DNA of 64,000 bases. Source: Cherax quadricarinatus. Lineage: Eukaryota; Arthropoda; Malacostraca; Decapoda; Parastacidae. Both the position numbers and the translations under genes were made by a program. Positions 1 through 9,476 of the stretch are shown here, in pieces. Below the pieces are notes generated by a model. That model was not told where the DNA came from. It did not search any database and saw nothing but the letters and a program-made list of their open reading frames with translations. Within the stretch, counting starts at the first letter, position 1. Every line of letters begins with the position of its first letter. The DNA lies in contig NC_091369.1 of the NCBI RefSeq assembly GCF_038502225.1, positions 18,392,385-18,456,384 on the forward strand. The letters are read 5' to 3'.

Positions 1-1400
1 GAAGTTTGAGGGAAGGGTTTATATCTGAGTTTAGTGTTCTATGTATGTAGTAGGCACAATAATAAGTATGGATGTTTTGTACGGTGAAAAAGTTTAGACT
101 TTTGAATATTGGTGGAGTGTGCTGTCTGGAGTGAGAATTTATCATCATTCTGACTGCAGCCTTTTGCTGGGTAATTAATGGTCTGAGATGGTTTATTGTT
201 GTTGAGCCCCATGCACAGATTCCATAGGTGAGATAGGGGTGAATAAGTGAGTGATACAAGGTAAGGAGAGCTGATTGTGGAACATAGTACTGTATCTTTG
301 ATAGTATGCCTATGATCTTGGAGACTTTCTTGGAAATTTGTTGTACATGTGTCTGAAATTTGAGTCTACTATCAAGGTGGATTCCTAAGAATTTTCCCTC
401 TGTGAGTTTTGCGATAGGTGATCCATTTATCATTACGTTAAGGGGAACATTTGTAGCTCTGTTCCCAAACTGAATGAAATAGGTTTTGTCAATATTGAGA
501 GTAAGCTTGTTAATCATCATCCAGGTAGATATTTTCTGTAATTCACTATTTACAGTACTGGCTAGTATGACTGGGCTTGGGTGAGAGATGTATATATAGT
601 GTCATCTGCAAATAGTATGGGTTTGAGTAGTTGAGATGCATTTGGTAGGTTTATGTAAATGAGAAAGAAGTGGGCCAAGGACACTTCCCTTTGGGACACT
701 GACTGTTATTAGTAGTGTGGAAGAGGTAGCTCCATTTGTGTACACATATTGGCCTCTGTTGCTAAGATATGACTTTAGATAGTTGAGGGAGTGCCCTCTT
801 ATACCATAATGTGATAATTTTACGTGCAATAAATCATGGTCAACTGTATCAAAAGCTTTGCGTAGATCAATGAAGATTTCCAATGGGACTTCTTTTTTTT
901 TCAAGTGCAGTGTACATGTATATTAGTTCTAGCATGTGTATAACAACATCATTCGTATTTTTGTTAGGCCTGAACCCAAACTGACAGGGGTTGAGTATGT
1001 TGTGGGAAATGAGGTAGGAATAGATCAGCCTATGAATTAATTTTTCAAAGATTTTAGAGAGAAGGGGCAAGTTAGATATTGGCCTATAGTCATTCAGGTC
1101 TGTTTGAAGGTAGAGGATTCAATGCATTTGTTAAAATGTGTTGCACTTGAGAAGCTTTTTTGTAATGTATTTAAGTCTCCTGTCTTGTTCTTTAGTGTGT
1201 TGATAATAAATAAGACTTCTGTTGGGTTGGTTGGAGCTAGGAATAGTGTGTTCAGGTAGGTGCCAGTGAGGTAGTCGTTAGGCGGGGTGTTTGAGCTTGG
1301 GATTTTGCTCACCAGGCTTTTTCCTATGGTGAAGAAAGCATTGAGTCTGCAGTTTCAGTCGGTGAGAGTAGGGGCTCATCTGATTTTGTTAGTTTGATTG
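1..1400 (-). pseudogene. Reverse transcriptase domain of LINE E1, frameshifted
   Basis: This is the RT half of the family-E ORF2. Recognisable blocks are the finger region with FGFRPNKNTND (near 950-1000), the DLRKAFDTVDHD block (near 830-870), [10 protein letters not shown] (near 680), the catalytic FADDT (near 590-606) and the C-terminal thumb region ending past base 1. At least three frame changes break it. The family copies element RNA by target-primed reverse transcription; this copy cannot encode an active enzyme. Confidence 0.82.
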
Positions 1401-1584
1401 TTCTGTGTCCTGAAAACTTTTTAGTTCTTAGAATTTCAAATAGGGTTTTCTAGGTCTTTTTCATATTACCTTTTAAGTTAAGTAATCTGTTCTCATAATA
1501 CAATTTTTTTTGCCCTTCTTTTCAGGCTGGTTAGGACTGATGAGTAATGTTTTGTTTGGTTTCTAGGTGTTAGCCAGGGACTGT

Positions 1585-2595
1585 TCAGTCTCTTAGCTGT
1601 GATCTGTTTAGTTTTTTAGGGCAATGCATGTTATAGAGGTGTTGGGTCTTTTTTAGAAAATTAATACACTCGTCAGTATCTGTATTGATTTCTAGCCCAG
1701 TTTGCCAGTTGATGTTTGTCATTGCTGTTATGAAGTTATTAATAGCTGTCTCATTCTGAAGTCTGAAGGTAACTTTTGTAGTGTCTTGGGGTAATTTACC
1801 TAGATTGGTTATGAGAAAGGTAGGGTAGTGGTCATTGGTGTTATCTGTGATTATGCCTGATTTTAAAGGGGATATGGTGTTTGTTAAGAGGTGATCTAAC
1901 AAGGAAACACTAGTCTCCAAGATTCTTGTAGGTTTTGTTACTGCTGGTAGCAGCAGGCAGTTGCTCATAGTGTTTGTGAATTCAGTTACTTGTGGGTTCT
2001 GGTCTTGCATGAGATATATATTGTAGTCTCCTGTGAGCAGTAAGTAGTCTTTGTTCATGTGTGCATCAGTTATCATGCTTCCTAGTTTTTCACTAAATTG
2101 GTTAATATTTGACTGTGGCACTCTGTAGATGTTTATCACTCTGAGAGGTTTTTGTATGTATTTGGATTTAAATTTAGCTATTATATATTCCACGTGATCA
2201 TCCCTTGTGCAAGTATTATTGATACATTCGAGTTGGTCTGAGTAGTATATAGCTGTGCCACCCCCTTGCTGGTCTGGCCTACAGTTGTGTATTGCTGTGT
2301 AACTAGGAATGGCATAGACATTTGTAACATCAGGCATTAGCCAGGTTTCAGTGAGAGTAATGATAGACATACAGGCATGCAGGGAATTTAGTAATGCTGT
2401 GAGGTCATCATAGTGTTTGCTTAAAGATCTGGCATTGTAGTTAAAAACAGTTATGTTGTTGTTGGCTCTGAGAAGTGCCTTTGTTTGTTCTGCTGTGTAA
2501 TAATTACAGTTACTGTTGGATTCATGTAAGTTATTCAGTAAGGGGTTGGTATCAGGATCAATGCTTGTAATCATAAGACTGAGAGTGATTCTCAA
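1585..2595 (-). pseudogene. AP-like endonuclease domain of LINE E1
   Basis: A 336-codon open stretch. Endonuclease/exonuclease/phosphatase signatures in order are FNYNARSL (metal-binding Asn region), LTETWL (catalytic Glu), a degenerate Tyr block (INIYR), TGDYNI in place of the usual GDFN, and NDHYP in place of SDH. It is very similar to the domain at 47353-48615. The frame ends just after HCPKK, where the family normally continues into a linker and the RT, so this ORF is truncated. It would nick target DNA to prime reverse transcription; the changed GDFN block suggests decay. Confidence 0.85.
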
Positions 2596-2778
2596 ACTAG
2601 ACTTAAGAATAAAAACAATGTAAATATTCTATAGCTAAAAAATAAAGGAGCCAGGGAATATAATAGTAAAATAATGAAAGTATTACACTTTAGCACCTGA
2701 AAATAGCACCTTAATTATTTTAACAAATGTGAATATATTAACTATGGTAGTTATTTAAAGCTAAAATAAAGGAGAAAA

Positions 2779-3230
2779 TATAAAAGGGACTAAAATAAGT
2801 AGTGGTAAACAAAGTTAAATGAACAGATAGTAACTATGATATAATATTAATTTAGGAGTAAGATTTGACTTGTAATATAAATTTGAGCAATTAGTAGCAC
2901 TAAAAAAATTATGAGGTAACTGGTACTAGCTAGTAGGAGATAGTACAAGGAATTGCACAATAATGTAATAGGAACATACACTAATTGCACCACACAATAT
3001 AAAAGAGACTAAAATAAGTAGTGGTAAACAAAACTAAATGGACAGAGAGCAACTACTAATAACATTAATTTAGGAGTAAGATTTGAATTGCATCACAAAA
3101 TTTGAGCAGATAATAGCACTAGAAAAAAAGAAGTAAAAAGTATATGAGGTAGTTGGTACTAGCTAGTAAAAGATAGTACGTACAAAGAATTGCACAATAA
3201 TGTAATAGGAACATACATATGCACCACACG
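2779..3230. repeat. Tandem repeat, two units of about 219 bp, between ORF1 and ORF2 of LINE E1
   Basis: Two diverged direct copies start near 2779 and 2999. Both contain TAAAATAAGTAGTGGTAAAC, ATTTAGGAGTAAGATTTGA and GAATTGCACAATAATGTAAT in the same order. The block lies between the ORF1 piece and the endonuclease ORF. AT-rich and non-coding. Confidence 0.8.
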
Positions 3231-3240
3231 TATATATGTG

Positions 3241-3591
3241 TTAAGGACACTTATCTGTTACGGAAATATCAGCTTTTCTAAGGAATGTAGAGAAATCACG
3301 TTCATTTGAGATGGTATGTTGTTGTCCTGTTGCTGTTTTTATAACTAGTATTTTTCCATCTCGAGTGAAACACTAATGTATTTTGTTTTCCTGTTTAAGT
3401 TTTCTCAACATGAACAGAAGGTTTTGACGTTTTCTCGTTAGACACTCGATGATGTACACTCCATTTTTCATTGTATTTGCTGCTTTAATTAGGTTCTTTT
3501 TTCTATCATATGAATGAAGTCTGATCATAATACTGTATTTACTACCTTGTTTTCCTAGCAAACGCATTTCTTTGAATGGCTCACAAGCCAT
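3241..3591 (-). pseudogene. LINE E1 ORF1 C-terminal domain (FP-like), one in-frame stop
   Basis: The frame from 3591 reads a basic domain with FKEMRLLGKQ, a LIKAANTMK block and a LTRKRQNLL motif, stops at a TAG (3373-3375), then continues in the same frame through FTRDGKILVIKTA to a TAA at 3241-3243. The pattern (R-L-G, K-x-A-x-x-MK, LT-x-R, then W/C-x-x-DGKI) is that of the C-terminal domain found in insect LINE ORF1 proteins and the related baculovirus FP-type C-terminal domain. The likely role is RNA binding. The N-terminal part is missing, cut off near the TTAA-type element end. Confidence 0.6.
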
Positions 3592-3597
3592 AATATT

Positions 3598-4273
3598 TCG
3601 GGACCGACAGTGAAAGGGTTAACACGAAGACTATATCCTAAATTAGCGGTCATTTTTCAATTCTAGTTGTGACTTTTTATTAAGTCTATCAAATAAAGCT
3701 TGCGAAGTTTTAAAAAGAAAATTACAGAGACAGACAGACAGAGATAGACAGATACAGAGGAGACAGAAAAAGTCAATTAGCTAGCCAGCCTCCCACCCAC
3801 CCAGCCAACCAGTTGGCCAGCCAGCCTCCCACCCACCCAGCCAGCCTGCTGAACACACATTACACACATTCCACATTCATCTCTCTTTACTTAGGGCATA
3901 GGTTATAGGACATTCTGGCATGATGACACTACCATTGGTATAAAAATGGAAAGGATGTGGCACAAATGTTGCACATGGGCTATTATCAAGGTTTCTGATA
4001 TTTCCTCAACCACTTGTGGCCACATCCATCTCAAAGCCAAATAATATTGGCAGGTGACATATCTAAATGTACAAAAAATAGTGTGTACTAGTGCATCGGG
4101 CACACACAGCATTTGCGTACTAGTATGTAGGACACAGTTTAAGGGTTAAGCAGCAATATCTGTGGATGTCTGGAAATGAAGCTACACAGCAAGTAGCAGT
4201 GAATATTTTTCTGCTAGTTGACCCCTTTTTTTTTTTTTTTAGAAATTGCTGATAATTAAAAAGCCAAGCCTAA
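3598..4273. other. No gene; element ends and a short G/C-rich tandem repeat
   Basis: Two ends resembling the TTAA elements occur here (GTGAAAGGGTTAA near 3610-3622; TTTAAGGGTTAA near 4139-4150). A purine microsatellite (GACA/GATA) spans about 3725-3770. A duplicated unit beginning AGCCAGCCTCCCACC occurs at about 3783 and 3819. A minus-strand open stretch at 3903-4112 matches nothing I recognise and is probably transposon debris. Confidence 0.5.
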
Positions 4274-5253
4274 TTAACCCTTTGAGGGTCCAAGGCCAAA
4301 ATCTGAAGTGGTGCCCCAGTGTCCAAGAATTTTCAAAAAAAAAATTTTTTTATTTTTTCTTATGAAATGGTAGAGAATCTTTTTGTGAAGGTAATAAAAC
4401 AAAAAGTACAAAATTTGATGGAAAATTGACGAAATTATGCTCTCACGAATTTTGATGTGTCAGCGATATTTACGAATTTGGCGATTTTGCCGACTTTGAC
4501 TCTCATTTTAGGCCAATTACATTATTCCAATCGACCAAATTCTTAGCTATTTCACTAGTATTACTTCTATTGATTGAGCACAAGAAATCACCAAGTCAAC
4601 TGTTTCAACTACAAAATAGTGATCAGAAATTGGTAATTTGGCCAATTTAACACAAAGTTCAAAATATTCCAATTTCAAAATAGGATCCAGAATAAACAAT
4701 GTAGGTATTCCTGGCACTAAACTAACATTTCCTCTTTTCATTAGTTATGTTTTTGAGGCTTTACAAATAAATTCCATTTTCCTTTTTTATTCACATAATG
4801 AATTTTTATTCACACTAAAAAATAGAAGATTTACTGTTATGCAATATTGTAATAATTGTATAAATATCATCACCACATTTGTGAATGCATATTAGACCCA
4901 CCAGCTGGCGTGTATTAGACGTGTAAGGTCATTTGTTTACTCTTGAACATCGTCAAAAATTTAACATTTCCGCTACTTTGAGCTCAGTTTCAAGCCATTT
5001 CCAGTGCTAAAACCAATCAAAATCATCTCTATTTCAGTAATATGCCATTCTATCAAATGAAACCAAGAAATAGCAAATACAACTATAAAAAACATACAAA
5101 AAAACACTACAAAGTCGCTGTTTTAATCGAAAATCACGGGATGTTTTTTTTTTTCTCTCATTATACACAGTGCGCTGCAGGATTTGTTTTATGTGGTGCA
5201 CACATACCACATAGATGTATTACCTGGAGTTTACCTGGAGAGAGTTTCGGGGG

Positions 5254-8200
5254 TCAACGCCCCCGCGGCCCGGTCTGTGACCAGGCCTCCTGGTGGATCA
5301 GCGCCTGATCAACCAGGCTGTTGCTGCTGGCTGCACGCAAACCAACGTACGAGCCACAGCCCGGCTGATCAGGAACTGCCTTTAGGTGCTTGTCCAGTGC
5401 CAGCTTGAAGACTGCCAGGGGTCTGTTGGTAATCCCCCTTATGTGTGCTGGGAGGCAGTTGAACAGTCTCGGTCCCCTGACACTTATTGTATGGTCTCTT
5501 AACGTGCTAGTGACACCCCTGCTTTTCATTGGGGGGATGGTGCATCGTCTGCCAAGTCTTTTGCTTTCGTAGTGAGTGATTTTCGTGTGCAAGTTCGGTA
5601 CTAGTCCCTCTAGGATTTTCCAGGTGTATATAATCATGTATCTCTCCCTCCTGCGTTCCAGGGAATACAGGTTTAGAAACCTCAAGCGCTCCCAGTAATT
5701 GAGGTGTTTTATCTCCGTTATGCGCGCCGTGAAAGTTCTCTGTACATTTTCTAGGTCGGCAATTTCACCTGCCTTGAAAGGTGCTGTTAGAGTGCAGCAA
5801 TATTCCAGCCTAGATAGAACAAGTGACCTGAAGAGTGTCATCATGGGCTTGGCCTCCCTAGTTTTGAAGGTTCTCATTATCCATCCTGTCATTTTTCTAG
5901 CAGATGCGATTGATACAATGTTATGGTCCTTGAAGGTGAGATCCTCCGACATAATCACTCCCAGGTCTTTGACGTTGGTGTTTCGCTCTATTTTGTGGCC
6001 AGAATTTGTTTTGTACTCTGATGAAGATTTAATTTCCTCATGTTTACCATATCTGAGTAATTGAAATTTCTCATCGTTGAACTTCATATTGTTTTCTGCA
6101 GCCCACTGAAAGATTTGGTTGATGTCCGCCTGGAGCCTTGCAGTGTCTGCAATGGAAGACACTGTCATGCAGATTCGGGTGTCATCTGCAAAGGAAGACA
6201 CGGTGCTGTGGCTGACATCCTTGTCTATGTCGGATATGAGGATGAGGAACAAGATGGGAGCTAGTACTGTGCCTTGTGGAACAGAGCTTTTCACCGTAGC
6301 TGCCTCGGACTTTACTCTGTTGACGACTACTCTCTGTGTTCTGTTAGTGAGGAAATTATAGATCCATCGACCAACTTTTCCTGTTATTCCTTTAGCGCGC
6401 ATTTTGTGCGCTATTACGCCATGGTCACACTTGTCGAAGGCTTTTGCAAAGTCTGTATATATTACATCTGCATTCTTTTTGTCTTCTAGTGCATTTAGGA
6501 CCTTGTCGTAGTGATCCAGTAGTTGAGACAGACAGGAGCGACCTGTTCTAAACCCATGTTGCCCTGGGTTGTGTAACTGATGGGTTTCTAGATGGGTGGT
6601 GATCTTGCTTCTTAGGACCCTTTCAAAGATTTTTATGATATGGGATGTTAGTGCTATTGGTCTGTAGTTCTTTGCTGTTGCTTTACTGCCCCCTTTGTGG
6701 AGTGGGGCTATGTCTGTTGTTTTTAGTAACTGAGGGACGACCCCCGTGTCCATGCTCCCTCTCCATAGGATGGAAAAGGCTCGTGATAGGGGCTTCTTGC
6801 AGTTCTTGATGAACACAGAGTTCCATGAGTCTGGCCCTGGGGCAGAGTGCATGGGCATGTCATTTATCGCCTGTTCGAAGTCATTTGGCGTCAGGATAAC
6901 ATCGGATAGGCTTGTGTTAATCAAATTTTGTGGCTCTCTCATAAAAAATTCATTTTGATCTTCGACTCTCAGTCTGGTTAGCGGCTTGCTAAAAACTGAG
7001 TCATATTGGGACTTGAGTAGCTCACTCATTTCCTTGCTGTCATCTGTGTAGGACCCATCTTGTTTAAGTAGGGGCCCAATACTGGACGTTGTTCTCGATT
7101 TTGATTTGGCATAGGAGAAGAAATACTTTGGGTTTCTTTCGATTTCATTTATGGCTTTTAGTTCTTCCCGCGATTCCTGACTCCTAAAGGATTCTTTTAG
7201 CTTAAGTTCGATGCTTGCTATTTCTCTGACCAGTGTCTCCCTGCGCATTTCTGATATATTGACCTCTTTTAGCCGCTCTGTTATTCTTTTCCATCGCCTG
7301 TAAAGGGAGCGCCTGTCTCTTTCTATTTTACATCTACTCCTCCTTTTTCTTAGAGGAATAAGCCTTGTGCATACATCGAGTGCCACCGAGTTAATCTGTT
7401 CTAGGCATAAGTTTGGGTCTGTGTTGCTTAGTATATCTTCCCAGCTTATATCGGTTAGGACTTGGTTTACTTGGTCCCACTTTATGTTTTTGTTATTGAA
7501 GTTGAATTTGGTGAATGCTCCCTCGTGACTAGTCTCATTTTGTCGGTCTGAGGCTCCACGCATACATGTCTGAACCTCAATTATGTTGTGATCTGAGTAT
7601 ATTGTTTTTGATATGGTGACATTTCTTATCAGATCATCATTGTTAGTGAAGATGAGGTCTAGTGTATTCTCCAGTCTAGTAGGCTCTATTATTTGCTGGT
7701 TTAAATTGAATTTTGTGCAGAGATTTAAAAGCTCGTGTGAGTGTGAGTTTTCATCAGAGCTGCCTCCTGGTGTTATTACTGCAACAATATTATTTGCTAT
7801 ATTCCTCCATTTTAGGTGCCTTAAGTTGAAATCCCCCAGGAGCAAGATGTTGGGTGCAGGAGCTGGAAGATTTTCCAGACAGTGGTCAATTTTTAACAGC
7901 TGTTCCTGGAATTGCTGGGATGTTGCATCCGGAGGCTTGTAGACTACCACAATGACTAGGTTTTGGTTCTCGACCTTTACTGCTAAAACTTCCACTACGT
8001 CATTTGAGGCATTAAGCAGTTCTGTGCAAACAAGTGACTCTGCAATGTACAGGCCAACCCCCCCCTTTTGCCTGTTCACTCTGTCACATCTGTATAGGTT
8101 GTAACCTGGGATCCATATTTCGTTGTCCAAGTGATCCTTTATGTGGGTCTCAGTGAAAGCCGCGAACATTGCCTTTGCCTCTGCAAGCAGTCCACGGATG

Positions 8201-8361
8201 AAAGGTATTTTGTTGTTTATTGCTGGCTTTAGACCCTGTATATTTGCAAAGAAGAATGTTATCGGACTGGTGGTATTGTTGGTACTGGGGGGGGATTTTT
8301 TTTCCGGCATTAGTATCTGTATCTGTTGGTTTGGAGTGGAGGCCATCGACTGTGGTTCCAC
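5254..8361 (-). CDS. LINE family A ORF2: endonuclease-reverse transcriptase, 1035 aa, intact frame
   Basis: This protein would nick chromosomal DNA and copy the element RNA into the nick. The N-terminal third is an AP-like endonuclease: FFANIQGLKP near residue 40, FTETHI with the catalytic Glu near 91, LLGDFNLRHL near 178 and YSDHNII near 258. A basic linker (RKRRSRCKIERDRRSLYRRW) follows. The RT lies at about 480-800, with SAPGPDSW, NYRPIALTS, FRTGRSCLSQL, DFAKAFDKCDH, SSVPQGTVLAP and catalytic FADDTR near 724. The C-terminal tail (NYWERLRFLNLYSLERRRER and a Gly/Arg-rich end) is encoded by the GC-rich 3' tail of the element. There is no RNase H domain. The Met used overlaps ORF1 by 52 bp in another frame; true initiation is unknown. 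No stop or frameshift is seen, so this copy is relatively young. Confidence 0.92.
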   Translation of the reverse strand: MEPQSMASTPNQQIQILMPEKKSPPSTNNTTSPITFFFANIQGLKPAINNKIPFIRGLLAEAKAMFAAFTETHIKDHLDNEIWIPGYNLYRCDRVNRQKGGVGLYIAESLVCTELLNASNDVVEVLAVKVENQNLVIVVVYKPPDATSQQFQEQLLKIDHCLENLPAPAPNILLLGDFNLRHLKWRNIANNIVAVITPGGSSDENSHSHELLNLCTKFNLNQQIIEPTRLENTLDLIFTNNDDLIRNVTISKTIYSDHNIIEVQTCMRGASDRQNETSHEGAFTKFNFNNKNIKWDQVNQVLTDISWEDILSNTDPNLCLEQINSVALDVCTRLIPLRKRRSRCKIERDRRSLYRRWKRITERLKEVNISEMRRETLVREIASIELKLKESFRSQESREELKAINEIERNPKYFFSYAKSKSRTTSSIGPLLKQDGSYTDDSKEMSELLKSQYDSVFSKPLTRLRVEDQNEFFMREPQNLINTSLSDVILTPNDFEQAINDMPMHSAPGPDSWNSVFIKNCKKPLSRAFSILWRGSMDTGVVPQLLKTTDIAPLHKGGSKATAKNYRPIALTSHIIKIFERVLRSKITTHLETHQLHNPGQHGFRTGRSCLSQLLDHYDKVLNALEDKKNADVIYTDFAKAFDKCDHGVIAHKMRAKGITGKVGRWIYNFLTNRTQRVVVNRVKSEAATVKSSVPQGTVLAPILFLILISDIDKDVSHSTVSSFADDTRICMTVSSIADTARLQADINQIFQWAAENNMKFNDEKFQLLRYGKHEEIKSSSEYKTNSGHKIERNTNVKDLGVIMSEDLTFKDHNIVSIASARKMTGWIMRTFKTREAKPMMTLFRSLVLSRLEYCCTLTAPFKAGEIADLENVQRTFTARITEIKHLNYWERLRFLNLYSLERRRERYMIIYTWKILEGLVPNLHTKITHYESKRLGRRCTIPPMKSRGVTSTLRDHTISVRGPRLFNCLPAHIRGITNRPLAVFKLALDKHLKAVPDQPGCGSYVGLRAASSNSLVDQALIHQEAWSQTGPRGR

Positions 8362-8909
8362 TCCAGGAATGACTGGATTTGGTGTACGATTTCTGCCATT
8401 TCCTGCCAGTTTTTTTTCCTTCCTGGCACTAAAAAACCTCTCCCTCTTGAGTGGCTGTGGCTACCCAGGTTTTCCCATGGCCTGGATGTTTTGTATCTTT
8501 TTGTCCCCTTTAGATGGTATGCCTGGCAATTTAAGTTATAGCACAGTCTTTCCTGTACTGAAGAGGTACACATTTCAGGGTGAAAAAGCTTACAGGAAGG
8601 GAGTTTGCATTTTCCTGTTGTCATATGGGCATGACATTTTCTAGGGTGGTCATAGTTGCATGTCCCATCTGTTTTTCCAGATTTCCCATGCCAGCAGATA
8701 CCAAGTGCATAGTATGTGCACAGGCTTGGTTTCCGTTTGCCTTGGGTTTCTGTGACTGTATTCCCTGTTGGTGCATGTTTCCCTGTCTTATTCCTATCCT
8801 CCTTAGCACCAACAATGGAGCTCCCACCAGTTGTTTTTGGTAATTTATCCTCACTATTGCTATTGGAGTCCTCTTGTTTGCTATTTCCTGCGGTATTTCT
8901 GGTTTGCAA
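8310..8909 (-). CDS. LINE family A ORF1: CCCH zinc-finger protein, partial, 199 aa
   Basis: A hydrophilic Ser/Asn/Lys-rich N-terminal half is followed by tandem Cys/His clusters: CTYYALGICWHG, CNYDHPRKCHAH, CKLPSCKLFHPEMC and CYNLNCQAYHLK. The C-x-n-C-x-n-C-x3-H spacing is that of CCCH fingers, which bind RNA, fitting an ORF1 nucleic-acid chaperone role. It ends inside the start of ORF2 (52 bp overlap, different frame). The homologous ORF1 at 38326-38960 carries extra N-terminal sequence (a PHD-like cluster and acidic repeats), so this copy lacks its N-terminus or begins at an internal Met. Confidence 0.75.
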   Translation of the reverse strand: MQTRNTAGNSKQEDSNSNSEDKLPKTTGGSSIVGAKEDRNKTGKHAPTGNTVTETQGKRKPSLCTYYALGICWHGKSGKTDGTCNYDHPRKCHAHMTTGKCKLPSCKLFHPEMCTSSVQERLCYNLNCQAYHLKGTKRYKTSRPWENLGSHSHSRGRGFLVPGRKKNWQEMAEIVHQIQSFLEWNHSRWPPLQTNRYRY

Positions 8910-9124
8910 TATTGGTTTTATCTTATCTTTGACTACACTTGTATTCTCTCATATCTAGGCCCAAATTTACCACTCGCAGTTTATCAGAGTGAGCTGAGCT
9001 CATGGCGTAGATCTACGGTTTGGACCCTGAATGTAAAGCCATAGATCTACGAGACGGACCCTGAAAGGGTTAATGAAGCCAGAATGATATTTTTTAGATA
9101 AAAATAAAATAAATCAAAGGCCTT

Positions 9125-9280
9125 TTAACCCTCTAACTGTCCAAACGTAGATCTATATTTAAGCGCGTAGCGCTCCGCCCTTGATTTTCTCCATAAGAAA
9201 GAATGTAAAAAAACGTAGATCTACGTTCGGAGCACTACGCGAGCAAACATAGATCTACGTTTGGACAGTTTAAGGGTTAA
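9125..9280. mobile_element. 156 bp TTAA-flanked foldback element
   Basis: Ends are TTAACCCTCTAACTGTCC (from 9125) and GGACAGTTTAAGGGTTAA (to 9280). The inner arms both carry the palindromic GTAGATCTAC motif. Most of the element can fold into one hairpin. A relative lies at 57758-57972. Confidence 0.75.
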
Positions 9281-9476
9281 TCATAATTAAAATTTTTAAT
9301 TTTTATTTTTGACTTGATGACCATTTGTCAACCAAGACAATGTGGCTTAAACAAAACATTTACATAAATTAATATTAAAAAGCACAGTGTACTGTACACA
9401 TCTGGTGTGGGTGGATTTGGCCTTTTGGATCTCGAAGAAATGAATTTGTCATCACACTGTTCATTTGCTTGTAAAG

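Larger units (their letters stand above)
1..3597 (-). mobile_element. Non-LTR retrotransposon, family E, degraded copy (E1)
   Basis: Reading on the minus strand this copy shows an ORF1 C-terminal piece, a tandem-repeat spacer, an endonuclease ORF and a broken reverse transcriptase running off the left edge, so its 3' end is outside the window. Order and protein sequence match the copy at 45262-48650. The upstream boundary is next to a TTAA-type element end (GTGAAAGGGTTAA, near 3610-3622). Many frameshifts and stops make it inactive. Confidence 0.85.
5222..8939 (-). mobile_element. Near-complete non-LTR retrotransposon, family A (A1)
   Basis: This is the best family-A copy, about 3.72 kb, with ORF1 (8310-8909) and EN-RT ORF2 (5254-8361). 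It is flanked by TGTATT at 5216-5221 and 8940-8945. The joined flanks restore the continuity of the surrounding TTAA element when compared with 10596-10640. The 3' end is not poly(A) but short repeats, CTCCAGGTAAACTCCAGGTA on the element strand. ORF1 starts only 30 bp from the 5' end, whereas another copy (38326-38960) has a longer ORF1, so A1 is probably slightly 5'-truncated. Clade is uncertain (Jockey/CR1 group). Confidence 0.9.
4274..9073. mobile_element. TTAA-bounded (piggyBac-like) non-autonomous element, split by LINE A1
   Basis: The left end reads TTAACCCTTTGAGGGTCC (TTAA at 4274-4277) and the right end GGACCCTGAAAGGGTTAA (TTAA at 9070-9073), so the tips are inverted and flanked by TTAA. 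Removing the LINE at 5222-8939 leaves about 1.07 kb, the same size as the element at 9695-10737, and the interior is similar to it. TTAA target sites with tips starting CCCTT are the known hallmark of the piggyBac superfamily; assignment rests on that alone because no transposase is present. Confidence 0.72.

Noticed and set aside
3903..4112. A 69-codon hypothetical gene
   Set aside because: Short, no recognised motif, surrounded by transposon ends; more likely repeat debris.
5699..6064. Plus-strand open frames of 60-120 codons across LINE A copies (for example 5699-6064, and antisense frames at 15637-16017, 39033-39491, 43417-43707)
   Set aside because: They are antisense shadows of the RT coding strand, occur in the same register in every copy, and encode nothing recognisable.
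8580..8958. Cys-rich plus-strand ORFs (8580-8843, 8716-8958)
   Set aside because: They are the complement of the CCCH ORF1; high Cys content is a by-product of that sequence.
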